DNA of 64,000 nucleotides, taken from contig OY821761.1 of the NCBI GenBank assembly GCA_963682095.1, positions 15,066,560-15,130,559 on the forward strand, in the 5' to 3' direction. This DNA is from Potentilla sterilis. Its lineage: Eukaryota; Streptophyta; Magnoliopsida; Rosales; Rosaceae. This document shows, piece by piece, positions 8,801 through 19,272 of the stretch. Numbering within the stretch: position 1 is the stretch's first letter; every line of letters begins with the position of its first letter. Made by a program: the position numbers and the translations under genes. The notes under the pieces are model-generated. The model was not told the DNA's origin, did no database searches, and worked only from the letters and a program-made list of their open reading frames with translations.

Positions 8801-10360
8801 AAATTGCAAACGAGCAGATGAAAGGTGGCCAAGACGTCGATGCCAGAGATCAGAGGATAGGATGAGATTGCAAGCGAAGTGAGAGGAAGGAGCATTCGAA
8901 GCCAACGCCACCAAATAGTAAAGGTCACCACGTCGCTTACCCACACCAATCATCGTCCTCGTAGCCAAGTCCTGTAAAATACACCAAGATGGAAAAAATG
9001 TCACTGAGCAATGTAAATCATCAACCGTCTTGCCAACAGACATAAGATCAACTCTAAAACTGGGCACACATAGAACATCATTTAACTGATAAGAGTTATT
9101 GAACCGAAATGATCCTGTCATGGTAATTCCAGCCGTGTCTCCACTAGGTAAAGATACAGGTGCTAAATGAGGATTATGAACATTTATTAGTGATGTAGGA
9201 GAAGAAGTAATATGGTGAGTTGCTCCAGAATCGAGTATCCAACGATTTGGAGCAACTGGCAACAAACCTGCAGCATATTCAGTTGCAGAGGCAGCATTGG
9301 CTTGAGGAGTTGATGATGTAGGAACCAAAGCAGCAACTACATGAGTGTATTGATCTTCTGTAAGGTCAGGAATCATTCTCTGTAGTTCCTCAAATGTTGG
9401 AGTTGCATCAACATGGTTAGCACCAGGATTTCCTTGACGTCTCCTTGTAGAGTTACTGGCCTTTGGACCTTTGTAGAGACGATGGCCAGGAGGGTAGCCA
9501 TGCTTCTTATGACAAGTTGCTTCAGTATGGTAGTCCTTGTCACAATAAGTGCAATGCTTGATTGGAGCACGAGAACGATAATTGTTGCCTTGATTCTCAT
9601 GCATCTGAGGTTGTGGTCCATAGTTGTTGCTACGCACTGCCATGGCTGCGCTGTTGGATGGCATAAGAAGCGAGGAACCAAGTTCTCGCTGTTTTTCTTC
9701 TTGAACAAGGGAAGCATAAGCTTGTCGCACCGAAGGCAAAGGATTCATCAACAAAATCTGTCCACGAGTAGAAGCATAAGATTCATTTAAGCCCATAAGA
9801 AATTGCATCAACTTACTGCGATCATTCTGTGCTCCACATGTGCAGGTAACTGTGTTGTAGGAAGCAAGCTCATCCCACAGGGCCTTCAATTTTGTATAGT
9901 ACGCTGCAATGGATAGTTGACCTTGTTCAATACGGTAAATATCTCTTTGAACCTGAAAAATACGAGGAGCGTTGCCCAACGCGAATCTCTCACGAAGATC
10001 TTCCCATACTGCATATGGTGTTGCACAACAAAGGACTGAATCAGCAAGCTCAGGTTCAAGAGCATTGAGAATCCATGAAAGCACCATGTCATTGCACCTT
10101 TGCCATAATTCATGCTCATCTGGTTCTAAAGCTGCAGACGGTTCCTTTATTTTGCCGGTGATGAAACCAATTTTGTTTTTGGCACTCAAGGAGATACGCA
10201 TAGCGCGGCACCAAGATATATAGTTGTCACCTGTCAATTTCTTGGAGACAAGGACCAGACCTGGGTGGTCTGAATGGTGGAGAAAAAAAGGGCCAGCAGA
10301 TTCATCCAAAGAGGAAGAACTGCCATTGGTGTTTGAGGAGTGGTTATCGTCTCCAGTCAT
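5831..10360 (-). CDS. Copia-2 Gag-Pol polyprotein, 1509 aa, uninterrupted
   Basis: Starts at an ATG 70 nt inside the primer site and ends with TGA in the polypurine region. Approximate domains: Copia-type Gag at residues 25-165; CX2CX4HX4C zinc knuckle (CTYCDKDYHTEATC) near 268; aspartic protease ILDSGATHH near 375; integrase zinc-binding region (LWHRRLGH ... CDVCPLAKQTR) from about 507; integrase catalytic core (HCDIWG about 565, VDDFSRF, RSDNGAEF, QQNGVVERKHRH); a Pro/Ser-rich linker of about 200 residues; reverse transcriptase from about 1000 with YVDD near 1195; RNase H (CDSDWAG near 1355, SSAEAEYRA, CDNQAALHIA). The order PR-INT-RT-RH is diagnostic of Ty1/Copia. The polyprotein packages, processes, copies and integrates the element. 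All catalytic signatures I looked for are present and there is no frameshift. Confidence 0.96.
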   Translation of the reverse strand: MTGDDNHSSNTNGSSSSLDESAGPFFLHHSDHPGLVLVSKKLTGDNYISWCRAMRISLSAKNKIGFITGKIKEPSAALEPDEHELWQRCNDMVLSWILNALEPELADSVLCCATPYAVWEDLRERFALGNAPRIFQVQRDIYRIEQGQLSIAAYYTKLKALWDELASYNTVTCTCGAQNDRSKLMQFLMGLNESYASTRGQILLMNPLPSVRQAYASLVQEEKQRELGSSLLMPSNSAAMAVRSNNYGPQPQMHENQGNNYRSRAPIKHCTYCDKDYHTEATCHKKHGYPPGHRLYKGPKASNSTRRRQGNPGANHVDATPTFEELQRMIPDLTEDQYTHVVAALVPTSSTPQANAASATEYAAGLLPVAPNRWILDSGATHHITSSPTSLINVHNPHLAPVSLPSGDTAGITMTGSFRFNNSYQLNDVLCVPSFRVDLMSVGKTVDDLHCSVTFFPSWCILQDLATRTMIGVGKRRGDLYYLVALASNAPSSHFACNLILSSDLWHRRLGHLSSARLQFLANKSLRCVFDSSHKCDVCPLAKQTRQHFPSSSISTSRIFSLIHCDIWGPYKTPSISGAHYFLTIVDDFSRFTWVFLMRHKSETQPLLRRFFTYVATQFNTRVQQLRSDNGAEFLSLQKFFLEEGVLFQRSCVYTPQQNGVVERKHRHILETARALRFQAHLPIKFWGECVLTAVYIINRLPTLLLHKKTPFEILYNKLPDYSRMRVFGCVAFATIPNPSSKFSPRAKKCIFLGYPEGQKAYTLYDIDTGTIFSNRDVIFLEDRFHHLPDSSPSAPGPNTRSLPVPIEPDPFSSPTYPSSPTLISSSPSLPPSSLTPHPSPVLSSAPSTSPVPSAWKTYVRRPPATAPPSSPTPPPASAAAPDPVPSSSSSSSAPPPEIPSPPAASPPPDNLPDQPPAIVPLLDSRVVPAEPLRRSQRPREVNVRLKDYVCSQVILPPHQLSSASSSPTPGTRYPLCHYLSYDRYSPTYLHYVANVSRDVEPATYEIASADPRWQAAMDSELQALVENKTWSLVPLPPGKHPISCKWVYRIKRKADGSVERFKARLVARGFTQTAGVDYHDTFSPTAKLITVRFVLAIAASMNWPLQQLDVNNAFLNGDLHEEIYMSPPPGLRRQGENLVCRLHKSLYGLKQASRQWFSKFTEAILAAGFSQSKADYSLFVHKHGTSLTVLLIYVDDILITGNNMEAIDALKRFLHTRFRIKDLGDLRFFLGIEVARSKKGIYISQRKYALEIIKDSGYLGAKPVDFPMEESKLSNKGELLKDAGAYRRLVGRLIYLTITRPDITYSVHILSRFMHEPRLEHMTAALRVVRYLKSSPGQGLLLHANNSLTLKAFCDSDWAGCPITRRSTTGYCVFLGDSLISWRTKRQKTVSLSSAEAEYRAMAGTCCELTWLRYLLTDLHMPTSSPAILHCDNQAALHIAKNPVFHERTRHIEMDCHFIRDKIVKGEVVTRFVTSSQQLADVFTKALSKEKFKQLISKLGVIDIHSPT

Positions 10361-10430
10361 GAAGGATTAGGTGGAAAAAAAAGTGTAAAGGCTGCAAGAA
10401 TGCAGAGGAAGAGGTCAGGTCATATTGCCT

Positions 10431-10442
10431 GCTCTGATACCA
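10431..10442 (-). promoter_or_regulatory. Primer-binding site of Copia-2 (tRNA-iMet)
   Basis: TGGTATCAGAGC on the minus strand directly follows the 5' LTR end; complementary to initiator Met-tRNA. Confidence 0.93.
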
Positions 10443-10689
10443 TGAAAAGATGTTTTGGCTTAATGATGTATTGTATTCATTCTGCAGAAATATATACAGA
10501 ACTCCTATTCTACGATCTGTGGTACTCCAAGAACATAGGAGACCAGTTAGGTAAGAAACCTATTACAATTACAGCAAATCAAAGATATCGATGTACATAA
10601 TATTCTACCAAATCTGATCTACTAAATACAAGATGTCGTGCATATCAAGTTAACCAAGAACTTGATTCTATGAGATGCACTTTCCAACA
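10443..10689 (-). repeat. 5' LTR of Copia-2
   Basis: 247-bp direct repeat next to the primer site. A TATA motif (AAATATATACA on plus, 10488-10498) lies about 50 bp from the inner LTR end, placing transcription start close to the U5 side. Confidence 0.96.
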
Positions 10690-10734
10690 CTTACTTCTGT
10701 CTTAGGCTATCTTTACATCGACTATCATTATTCG

Positions 10735-10965
10735 ATGGTTTTTTTTTTAAAGCACATGAGGAAAAAACTAGAATTTTCTTAATTCATTGGAAAAGCTTGT
10801 ATGGTTGAAATTAGAGGACTAACCAGTGGTTCTATTCAATGGGTTTTCTTAAAGCACAGATTTGAAAACTCTATTGAAATTGACTGTTGGGTTGAAGGCT
10901 ATTCTTTAACCATGAATAGGATTGCTTCTTTGAAATTGACTGCTGGGTTGAAGGCTATTCTTCCA
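10735..10965 (+). repeat. Diverged direct repeat, copy 2 and partial copy 3
   Basis: Carries the same ordered blocks as 5290-5480. It ends with a second, shorter GAAATTGACTG...GGGTTGAAGGCTATTC unit, so this locus had at least two and a half tandem copies. Confidence 0.55.
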
Positions 10966-12310
10966 ATCACACATCAACTTCAGCCAAGAATTGGGACTCA
11001 GAGTTTTGTATGTCATATCTCTTAAGAATTCATACACCATGAATAGGATTGCTCTATTACATTAAGTCTACTCAGGGCTTTTCAATCAACTCCAACTTGA
11101 AGTTCACTTTGTCTGTTTACTTTTTTTAATAATTGCCCCTTCATGAGATTGTCAACTATGGTTCTCCCCCTGGTTAGTAACAGCCATTCCCCAGTGTAAC
11201 TGCACCAAGTCAACAATCACTAGTTGCCTCTGAAGAGGGACCTCAATTTGAGCCCTTCCTGAGTGAGATGCTCTTGTTCCTGCACTGAGTAAGTATTTTC
11301 AATTATGTACAATGTAGCATCACGCCTTTCAAACTGATCTTTTTTTCTGGACTTCACATCTTTCCTTCTATTATACCCTCAACACTCAAATTGACTATCA
11401 TTTTTATGTAGACTTCAATATAAAGTGCACAGTACAGGAGACACTAGTGTAGTCCATTTTGAGGGAACAAGGGATGGACATGTGGATCTTTCAGTGGGAT
11501 AAAATCCACTTTGGGCATCAATATCTTCAATGTTCAAGGATTATTCTTTTCACGAGTTCTTATGTTTGCAATGCTCTAGTGTCTTAGCCTTTAGCAATTT
11601 GTTTGTGCTACAGGTACCACATTCTCATTTGATTTCTAGTAGTTCGGATGCTTCTACATTTTATCAATGCATACAGTAATGACAGATATAAGGTCAGCAA
11701 AAGTCCCAATGGTGTATTTTGTGCAAAACTCAGGGTAAGTGCGGATCATGTTTTTGTACATTGTGATGCGGTGGCTTCTTTATGGAACAAAGTTTCTTTC
11801 AGAATGTATAGAAAGACTAAAAATCTTTGGGGATGTGGCAGCTATAGTTTGAATGGTATGGAAATAAACAAAGAACCTTTGAAGCCTACAGTGTGGCATG
11901 GAGTCAGAAGACCAGTGAGAAAGAGTTGAGCTCTGGGCATCTTTCATGAAGCTATGAAAGACATTAAACAAATTTAATAATAATCTAATACAGTTTATTC
12001 TGTATGAGTCCCTTAAGTCTTAGTATTTATTTTTATTCTTTTTCCTATTCATACTCATTCAAGTCACGATCCATTATCTCTATTTTCTTAGGTTCCAGAT
12101 ATGTGTTCCCTAACTTGGTTAGAATAGAAAACTATGACTTCTTTTTCTTGATCTTTAGACTGCAGCAAGTATACAAATCTGTTAACTCATGCGCTGAGTT
12201 GGAACTTCTTTTTTTATGTATGTAACTCTTTTCTGTTGACAACTCTTCACTAATCGATGTAGAGACACTTCAGTTGTTGTACATCCTCTCTGTAAACCTA
12301 GACCTATGTC
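10966..12310. other. Unassigned sequence downstream of Copia-2
   Basis: No gene recognised apart from a weak LINE-like trace near 11730. Mixed AT-rich sequence with short ORFs that look like chance. Confidence 0.5.
11700..11830 (+). pseudogene. Possible LINE zf-RVT remnant
   Basis: A short plus-strand frame contains SADHVFVHCDAVASLWNKV. The spacing D-H-x-F-x-H-C-x6-L-W resembles the zinc-binding zf-RVT segment near the C-terminus of plant LINE reverse transcriptases. Nothing recognisable of RT or endonuclease lies nearby, so this is at best a short fragment. Confidence 0.3.
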
Positions 12311-12480
12311 CATTATTCCTTAACTGAATGCATTTTACTGGCGTGAGAAACTATAATGATGAACAAGATTTGAAGTTTGATATGAAATTTGCAATTAGTC
12401 TATTATTGCTTAGTTGAATGCATTTTGTTGGCGTGAGAAACCACAATGATAAGCAAGACATAAGTTTGATATGAAATTTA
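12311..12480 (+). repeat. Tandem duplication, about 90-bp unit, two copies
   Basis: Both copies contain ATTATT.CTTA, TTGAATGCATTTT, TTGGCGTGAGAAAC (or CTGGCGTGAGAAAC) and AGTTTGATATGAAATTT in the same order, offset by 90 bp, with scattered substitutions. Confidence 0.75.
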
Positions 12481-12502
12481 CATTTTGGTGTCGGATAAAG
12501 AT

Positions 12503-12613
12503 ACATTCTAGGAGTTTGGTCATCTTAATGCTGAGAGTTACATTCTAGGAGTTCGGTCATCTTGATGCTGAAAGTTACAGTCTAGGAGTTTGGTCATCTT
12601 GATGCTGAGAGTT
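12503..12613 (+). repeat. Minisatellite, three 37-bp units
   Basis: Three consecutive 37-bp units beginning ACATTCTAGGAGTTTGGTC start at 12503, 12540 and 12577 and differ at a few positions. Non-coding by all appearances. Confidence 0.85.
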
Positions 12614-13018
12614 ACAACTTAAGGGCGGAAACAGAGTTGCTGAGAAGGTTGAGCAGCAAGCCATTTTAATGGGACTTATCAATCCAGTAAAGCAGGCATA
12701 CATCTCGATGTTCGTTTCCATAGGTATGTATTATTACTTGTGAATTCTACTATATTCCACTTCAGCATATATTAGCCTTCCTCCACTTTTATGTTCTCAT
12801 TGGATGCTTACGTAGGGTTATCAACAAATATATAGCAGATATTTAGTCTTCATTCAGAGCCTCGATTACCTTTCGATCTCATCTTGACTCTTCCGGTGGA
12901 CAGAATCAGAAGTGTTAATGAGCTCTGAGTTCCTTTTTCTTTCTTCATTAATGAAAGTACCTACTAATGAAACAAATTGACTTATACTGCGTCAAATATG
13001 CAATTATCTAGATCCCGT

Positions 13019-13285
13019 GATTGAAGTAATGTACCTCATATTATTGTAGGCTACGTCTTAAACAACTGTTTTACTCTTTTGGTAGGATTTCCTCTCTAGC
13101 TAGTTACAGCATCGGCAAGTACTAGGCCTCTAGTTTGTTTAAATCAATGATTTAAAGTAATGTACCTTCATATCATTGTAGGCTGATCTTAAACAATTTT
13201 TTCACTCTTTTGGTAGGATTTCATTTAGAAATCTTGCTAGTTACAGCTTTTGGCAAGTACTAGGCCTCCAGTTTGTTTGATTTAA
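13019..13285 (+). repeat. Tandem duplication, about 130-bp unit, two copies
   Basis: Copies starting near 13019 and 13149 share AAAGTAATGTACC, TTGTAGGCT, CTCTTTTGGTAGGATTTC, CTAGTTACAGC and GGCAAGTACTAGGCCTC in order. A diverged segmental tandem duplication. Confidence 0.75.
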
Positions 13286-15162
13286 ACATTTTCATGTGGT
13301 TTCTCCTAGGAAATCTCTCGAATGCATGAAATATGTGAAAAGAGAGAATACAGAAAGTAAATTACAACTCATAGACAAACCAAAACATTGTGATTCATCC
13401 ACCATCAGAAAGATAAAGGAAACTAGTGATCCCTTGATTCTGGCATGATGACACATCACTAGTGTGATTAGAAGAGTCATTTCTTTATATCTTACATGCC
13501 CAGCACTTTTTTTTTATGTTACTGCTCTAACTCCTCCATACAATAGGATAGTGTTTGTGGCTCCTTTGGTGCCTATAATACGATTCAAGGAATTTTGATT
13601 GTTTTCTCTGTTTGTATCTATGGTAACATCGTGTGTTATGAACATATGTGTGTGTGTGTGTGTAGCTTGTGTTTAGCAGACAATCTGTGATACTATAATT
13701 CATAAAGTTCAATGTCTCCATTAATTTCCTTTGATGTTTGGGTGCATTTTGGAGAGGTTTCCTTACCTATGTTTCCTTGGCTTTTGTGTAGTTAATTCAG
13801 GAGTCCTGATATGGTTTACTGCTACTAGTTTGATGAATTGAAGTCTGCCAATTCCTGCCTCTATGTCCCCAGTCCAGACCATAGTCTCACACTCTCACAC
13901 CTGCATGGGAGCGACTCTTGGAGGTTGGGACTTGAGAACCTGTGTTTGTATTTAACCATATAGTTGGTTGGTATCTAGGAGAAAGCTAGTGTAGGACAAG
14001 TGAAGCTTCATGTGTGTATACTGTATAATAACCTTTTAGCCATTAGCGAACAAAATGCAATTGGATTACACCACAGTACTGACCTGCAAAATGAAGATAA
14101 TGCTAGTGATGAATGACACACTAAGAAACTTGGCTCGTTGTCAAATCTGTGTTTGTTATATTGTTTGCAAAGTTTCTCAGGTTGTGTTTGTCACTTGTTA
14201 CGGAATGATTCAATTGGCAAGTTCTCTCACATATTACGGAATGATTCAATATTGCCACTTCTCCAGAAAATTGCTGCACAGTACTTATTGTAATATTTTT
14301 TGAAAACAAAAAACAAATAAAAATGACAAATGTATTTGTAATAATTTACTTTATCATATACAATTGAAATCGACAAAAGGACGTCCGATCCATAGTGAAA
14401 ACTGGAGCACAGGTAAACCACTCTAATTGAACATTGAGAGTAAAAACGACGACACTTGCTAATTTGTGTGCAACTCGATCAGTTGTTCAGGCGCATGTTC
14501 CACAACGAAATCAGGCGAACTCCTTAGCAAAATTAAACCTTGATATTCGCCATCGATTCTTTAAACCTTGAGAATGAATAATATCCAAGAATTGTTCTTG
14601 CCGTGTGAGATGGATTCACGGATTCACAAGTATACCCTAAAGTTTCATAAGTTATAACACATCTTGTAACACTGAATTGAATGACCAATTTTTATTGAAA
14701 TGCCGGGGGCTATATAGAGAGTCCCTTAGCCGTTAGTGTTTAGTCTAGACTCTTGATCCCTCACGTTAAGCAGAATCATCTTAACCCGTAGAATTGCCTT
14801 CTTCAACCCCTTTAACTCCATGAACATAGTACTTATACGTACCAGTAGGACCATATATATAATTCGATTACATTGTCAAAAACAAGAACTTATCCTACCT
14901 AAATATGATGAAATAAGTCCTACATGTTTACAAGCATTGTTGCCCCTCCTACACGTGTAAAAACCCTATTACGGCCAGGGAAATAGTCTGGTCGGATATA
15001 GCTAGCATTTCTTCTTCCGGTGTGGCCTTGGGAGTTTTGTATCAGCAGAGTTCAAACTTGAGTGAAGTTTTGACACTAAAATATATTTCGATTGTAAGGA
15101 TGACACGCAGTTTACGACGTAGGAACAAAAATTATGAATATGTGAAAAAACATATGTTGATA
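13286..15162. other. Unassigned sequence, no gene seen
   Basis: AT-rich with a (GT)n run at 13646-13663 and a local repeat of TTACGGAATGATTCAA near 14200-14250. Short ORFs show no domain. Confidence 0.5.
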
Positions 15163-15163
15163 T

Positions 15164-15222
<59 letters not shown>
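15163..15222. repeat. (AT)n microsatellite, about 60 bp
   Basis: A pure dinucleotide run directly abutting the left arm of the inverted-repeat element at 15223. Confidence 0.95.
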
Positions 15223-15224
<2 letters not shown>

Positions 15225-15630
15225 CCCTTCCACTAAGAGATCTCTTATTTTGTCCATTTTAAGAGATCGGTTATTAGATCAAGTTTTTTATCACATTTTA
15301 ACATCTCCACCGTTCAATTACTAGGTTTGTATGTGTAAGATCATTCTTGTAAATTTGTAGCCAAAATGGTTATCATTAAGGCATCTAACCAGATGAAATC
15401 AATGGACGTATGAAATTTGTCAAAGCTGAACCGTTCATGTTTTTATTTGTAAATTTAAATTTTAAAAACTCTAATGATTATCAAATTGAATGAAAATTTC
15501 TAGATATGATCTACTCATATAAACATAAAAATTGAACGGTGTAGATGTTAATATGTGATCGAAAAGTATGTTAAATAATCGATCCCTTGAAATGAACAAA
15601 ATAAGGGATCCCTTAATAGAAGGGGCCTCC
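15223..15630. mobile_element. MITE with long inverted arms inserted in (TA)n
   Basis: The left arm (15223 to about 15320) and right arm (about 15530-15630) are inverted copies over nearly 100 bp. Both contain, toward the ends, CCCTTC then a TAAGAGATC/TAAGGGATC block, TCTTATTTTGTCCATTT-like sequence, and inwardly TTAACATCTCCACCGTTCAA-like sequence. The element is bordered on both sides by (AT)n, as for the rice Micron MITEs that target (TA)n. No coding capacity. The exact termini are blurred by the AT flanks. Confidence 0.75.
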
Positions 15631-16872
15631 ATATATATATATGAAAACATATTTGTACGAACTTAATTGATCGACTATATATATTTGTTCCTATATATCT
15701 TTATATTGCAGATAATAAAATAACCTCACATCGATTTTCTGACAAACATCACAATATTGGTTATGACTTATGAAATATATGAATATGTCATATAATTAAG
15801 TGAATACACTAGGTTATTTTCGTGTTAAATCGATTTGGGCTATATCTCGATCACATAATCTTTTTCTCTGATCTACATATTTCTCCAAGTAAAGCATTTT
15901 CTTGCACAACTCTATAGCAACTTAACAACAGTGCATGAAGTTATGAACTATTGCATAAGCTTCATGTTGAAGACTTGAAGCTCAATTCATGTTGATGCAT
16001 GTGTTTTTACCTACTAAATTAGGTAAACGAAGTAAAATAATATCACTCGTGTCACCAGAAGTTTCACAGCTTTTTACCTGCAGTATTTTAAGGAAAGAAT
16101 AAACAAAGGAATAAGTTAATAATTAGTTACGTTTGTGATGTATTATTATCGATTCCAGACTCCATATAGTCTCCACAGGCATCGCTTCTATCTTTGCATG
16201 AAGCTAGGTGTAAGGGATTTGATTTCCCGCGCCCAACATTCAACCGCACACGTCGCCGGAAACCCTAGTCAGCCACCACGTGCGGCCAGTCATTACCCCT
16301 TCATTATCTAATTTGTCAATTCTATAATTATCACCCCACAATAAAGTAATTAAAGCAAACAAAACGAGAAAGCAACGAGTACCATATATGATCATTGTTT
16401 GCAGCTTCATCCACGACTCCTTGTTCACATCGATATCTTCAACTTAATTATTCCGCAAATGTGTACATCCCATTATTAGTGTATCCTTCCACTTAATTAA
16501 TTGTAATTATATTTACAAGTTCAAACTATAGTAGCTTTCATCTCTCTCTTTCATCTCTCTCTCTCTTTCTTTAGTGATCGATTCTATTTCTACAATTACA
16601 TTCATATGAGAAACAAAATGAATATATATAGTTTTCCGGTTTGTAATAAGCCGAGTTAGTTTCGATTATATAGTCAGTAACGGAGCTAAAGATTAGAAAT
16701 AATTATAGGCTCATTATATGCAATTAACTCAAATATGATTCAATTGAATTAAGTTAAAAGAATGAAATCATGAAATACATATATCGCCGGCCCCTAATAT
16801 AGCTCATTACATATATATGAGCTAGCTAGGTATATGGTATAGTTAAAAATGTCTGGAATGCATTATAGTCTC

Positions 16873-16935
<63 letters not shown>

Positions 16936-17589
16936 TCTGATCATGAAGATCAACTAAAACAAACAGTGGATTTGGTCTCTAAGATACTGAGATTCCGCTT
17001 AATGATTAAACAAACACTGGTTTGCCTAATCGAGTCAGTCAAAGAAATTAAACAAAAAGCTAGAGGAGAGGGGAGGAGGGGAGTGTTTATGGCCGACAAT
17101 AACTTGTTTGTAGGCCAAACAAAGATTGGGACAGAACCGAAGAAAGAAAAGATTGAGAGAAAGGGGGTGACCTAGCCTTACACAAGTTAATTTTAAAAAG
17201 GAAAGCAAAGGAGGTAATGTGTGGGAGCTCTTTAAGATTGCAGCATTTGACTAATACTTTCCTGCATTTGAAACGTAGCCTTTTCAGGTAATGTCATGTG
17301 CTTCTTATTAGATGTATGATGAAAGCTGGTAAGTGACCTAGCTAGCTTTGTTTAATTTGGAGGCAAATTAAGTTAATTAGTTATGGGAGACGTGCATGAA
17401 GAACACAGGGTTTAGTTTGGCACCCAATTTCTTTCTGTTTTTCTTTGATTATAATTACAATCCGTTCTTTCTTATACATTACACGACTTTAATCATATCC
17501 ATATGTGAGTTGTGACTACTAATTCTATGAGCTCGTCAGTGAGATTCCTTTGCTTTTGGTCCAAGTATTCACCTACTTAATTTGGCTCA
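15631..17589. other. Unassigned AT-rich sequence
   Basis: No gene recognised. Contains a CT-rich patch near 16540-16570 and a 59-bp (AT)n run. Short ORFs show no domain. Confidence 0.5.
16876..16934. repeat. (AT)n microsatellite, about 59 bp
   Basis: A pure AT dinucleotide run. Confidence 0.95.
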
Positions 17590-18794
17590 GAGCATCACAC
17601 CCATGAAATGATCTTGCTCAAACATCTGGTGGGCTCAGAAGTAAATTTTGCTTCAAGCAAATAAAATTCAAATTTTGCTCAACCAAATCGATTTTTTCAC
17701 ACACCCATTAACAATTTGCTTGAGCAATTCAATTTTGTCTTGTTGTGAAATGAAATTTTTTTTTTACCGGATAGATTTACCACCAATAGTAATGTGCCAC
17801 GTATCATTATCGACTCGATATTATCCAAGATTTTCGATAAGATTTCCGACTAATAGATAATTGGTGAAATACTCTGAATATGTGTTATTATGTGCTTTCG
17901 AATCCGTTTGTGTTTAATTATTAAGCTTGCGTTCAATTTAAGTATGTGTGTTAATTTTAATATGTATTTCTATTTCATCTTAATAAATAAATTTCATTTT
18001 TATTTCTCGAAAATTGAAATTACATGAAATTGAAATTACATTGAAATTGAAGTAGTATTTATAGGCAAATTTTTGGGAGAATTTTGAAATTTTTGGGAAT
18101 TTTTTTACTACTTTTTGGGTTTATTTCAGTTCTGATCAAATAGTAGCCGTTGTCTTTTAATTCTGACCGTTGGATCAAAATTTCTGATTCAAATAGAAGG
18201 CCCAGATTGATTCGACCGTTGCCTTTTTAATGGACCGGTCAAACTGCCACGTGGCAGCTTCTAATTGGCCCTGGTATTAATTCAACTGTTCATCGTCTTC
18301 TTCCTCTGAATTCCCCGTGTCCGGCCCTTCCCGGCCTCCGTTCTCCGCTGTCCGGCGACGCCAGCCGACGTGCCACTCACCAAAATGACGGGCTCGACGC
18401 CCTCTTTCTTTTGAACCAAGAGGGAAGCGGAGCCGGTCGATGTGGGAGGAACCGTGGTACCCTCGGGAGCGACCGCCACCTTCGAGGGCGGCGCTCGGCG
18501 TCATCTCCGGTCCTTCCTAACTCGAGGCAGCGTGCTCCACACGTCGTCGACCCTCTTCCAGTAGCCGAAAAGAAAAAAAAAAAAAGGTCCGGCCCCACCT
18601 CTTGCTCGAGCAAACGCCGGAGCAAAGTTTGCTCGAGCGAATGGGCGAGCACGAAGACCAGTTGACTGCTCGAGCAGTTTGCCTCCTCTCTCGACCCCGG
18701 TGCGCGCTCCCAAAAGCTCTTGCTCGAGCAACTCGTCTCGGCCCCACCTTCTGCTCGAACAAGCTCCCCCGTTTGCTCGCCGGTGCGGATGCTC
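17590..18794. mobile_element. Candidate PIF/Harbinger-type non-autonomous element with GC-rich right half
   Basis: The left end starts GAGCATCACACCC. The right end, reverse complemented, starts GAGCATCCGCACC. The GAGCATC terminus is common in dicot Harbinger-type MITEs. The flanking triplets are TCA (17587-17589) and TTA (18795-18797), a TWA-like duplication with one mismatch. The right third is unusually GC-rich and repeats GCTCGAGCAA-like words; the left third carries TTGCTCAA and TTGCTTGAGC. ORFs in the GC-rich part are low-complexity overlaps on both strands and are not called. Confidence 0.4.
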
Positions 18795-18984
18795 TTAACT
18801 CCTTAATTAGTACTGAAGATAAGAATTTTCTACGTAGAAGCTGAACAACAGAAGATACAAGATCAAGGAAAGCATACTTATACATCATGTATTATTAATT
18901 TCTATTATACGTGTCTCTCTTAGCTGAAAACGTTTTTGGATATATTTACTAGCTAGGGTTCACTACCAGAAAAAAGGCTTTTCC

Positions 18985-19210
18985 CGACGAAAAAAAAAAC
19001 GGCCGACGAAATAAAATTTTCGTCGCAAAAAAAAAAAATTCGTCGGCTATTCCCCTAGAATGGCCGACGATTTGAATTTTCGTCGGCTATTCCCATAGAA
19101 TGGCCGACGATTTAAATTTTCGTCGGCCTTTCTCTGAAACTTTAGCCGACGAAAATTTTTGGAAGTATGGCCGACGAGTACTAGGTTTGATTTCGTCGGC
19201 TATGATTAAA
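18985..19210. repeat. CACTA-A left subterminal repeat array
   Basis: Multiple copies of GCCGACGA and TTCGTCGGC in alternating orientation form short hairpin-prone pairs, as in En/Spm-type ends. Confidence 0.9.
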
Positions 19211-19272
19211 AAAAAAAAAAAAAAAAAGAACAGCTTCCATTTTCTATCACTATCGACAAACCATTGCTTCGT

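Larger units (their letters stand above)
5577..10689 (-). mobile_element. Intact Copia LTR retrotransposon with identical LTRs (Copia-2)
   Basis: A 5.1-kb minus-strand element with 247-bp LTRs (5577-5823, 10443-10689) that I read as identical. It has TG...CA termini and the perfect 5-bp target duplication CTTAC (5572-5576, 10690-10694). The primer site TGGTATCAGAGC (complement at 10431-10442) abuts the 5' LTR. The polypurine tract TTGAGGGGGAG abuts the 3' LTR and overlaps the end of the coding frame. One continuous gag-pol frame fills the interior. Identical LTRs plus an open frame indicate a very recent, possibly competent, copy. It is related to Copia-1 in both pol and LTR (shared AAATATATACA TATA region), but the LTR length differs. 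Confidence 0.97.

Noticed and set aside
11648..11929. A complete gene at this frame
   Set aside because: Only a short zf-RVT-like string is visible; no start context, exon structure or further domain supports a gene.
15022..15324. 100-codon frame containing a long Tyr-Ile repeat
   Set aside because: The frame is simply the (AT)n microsatellite plus its flanks and the MITE arm.
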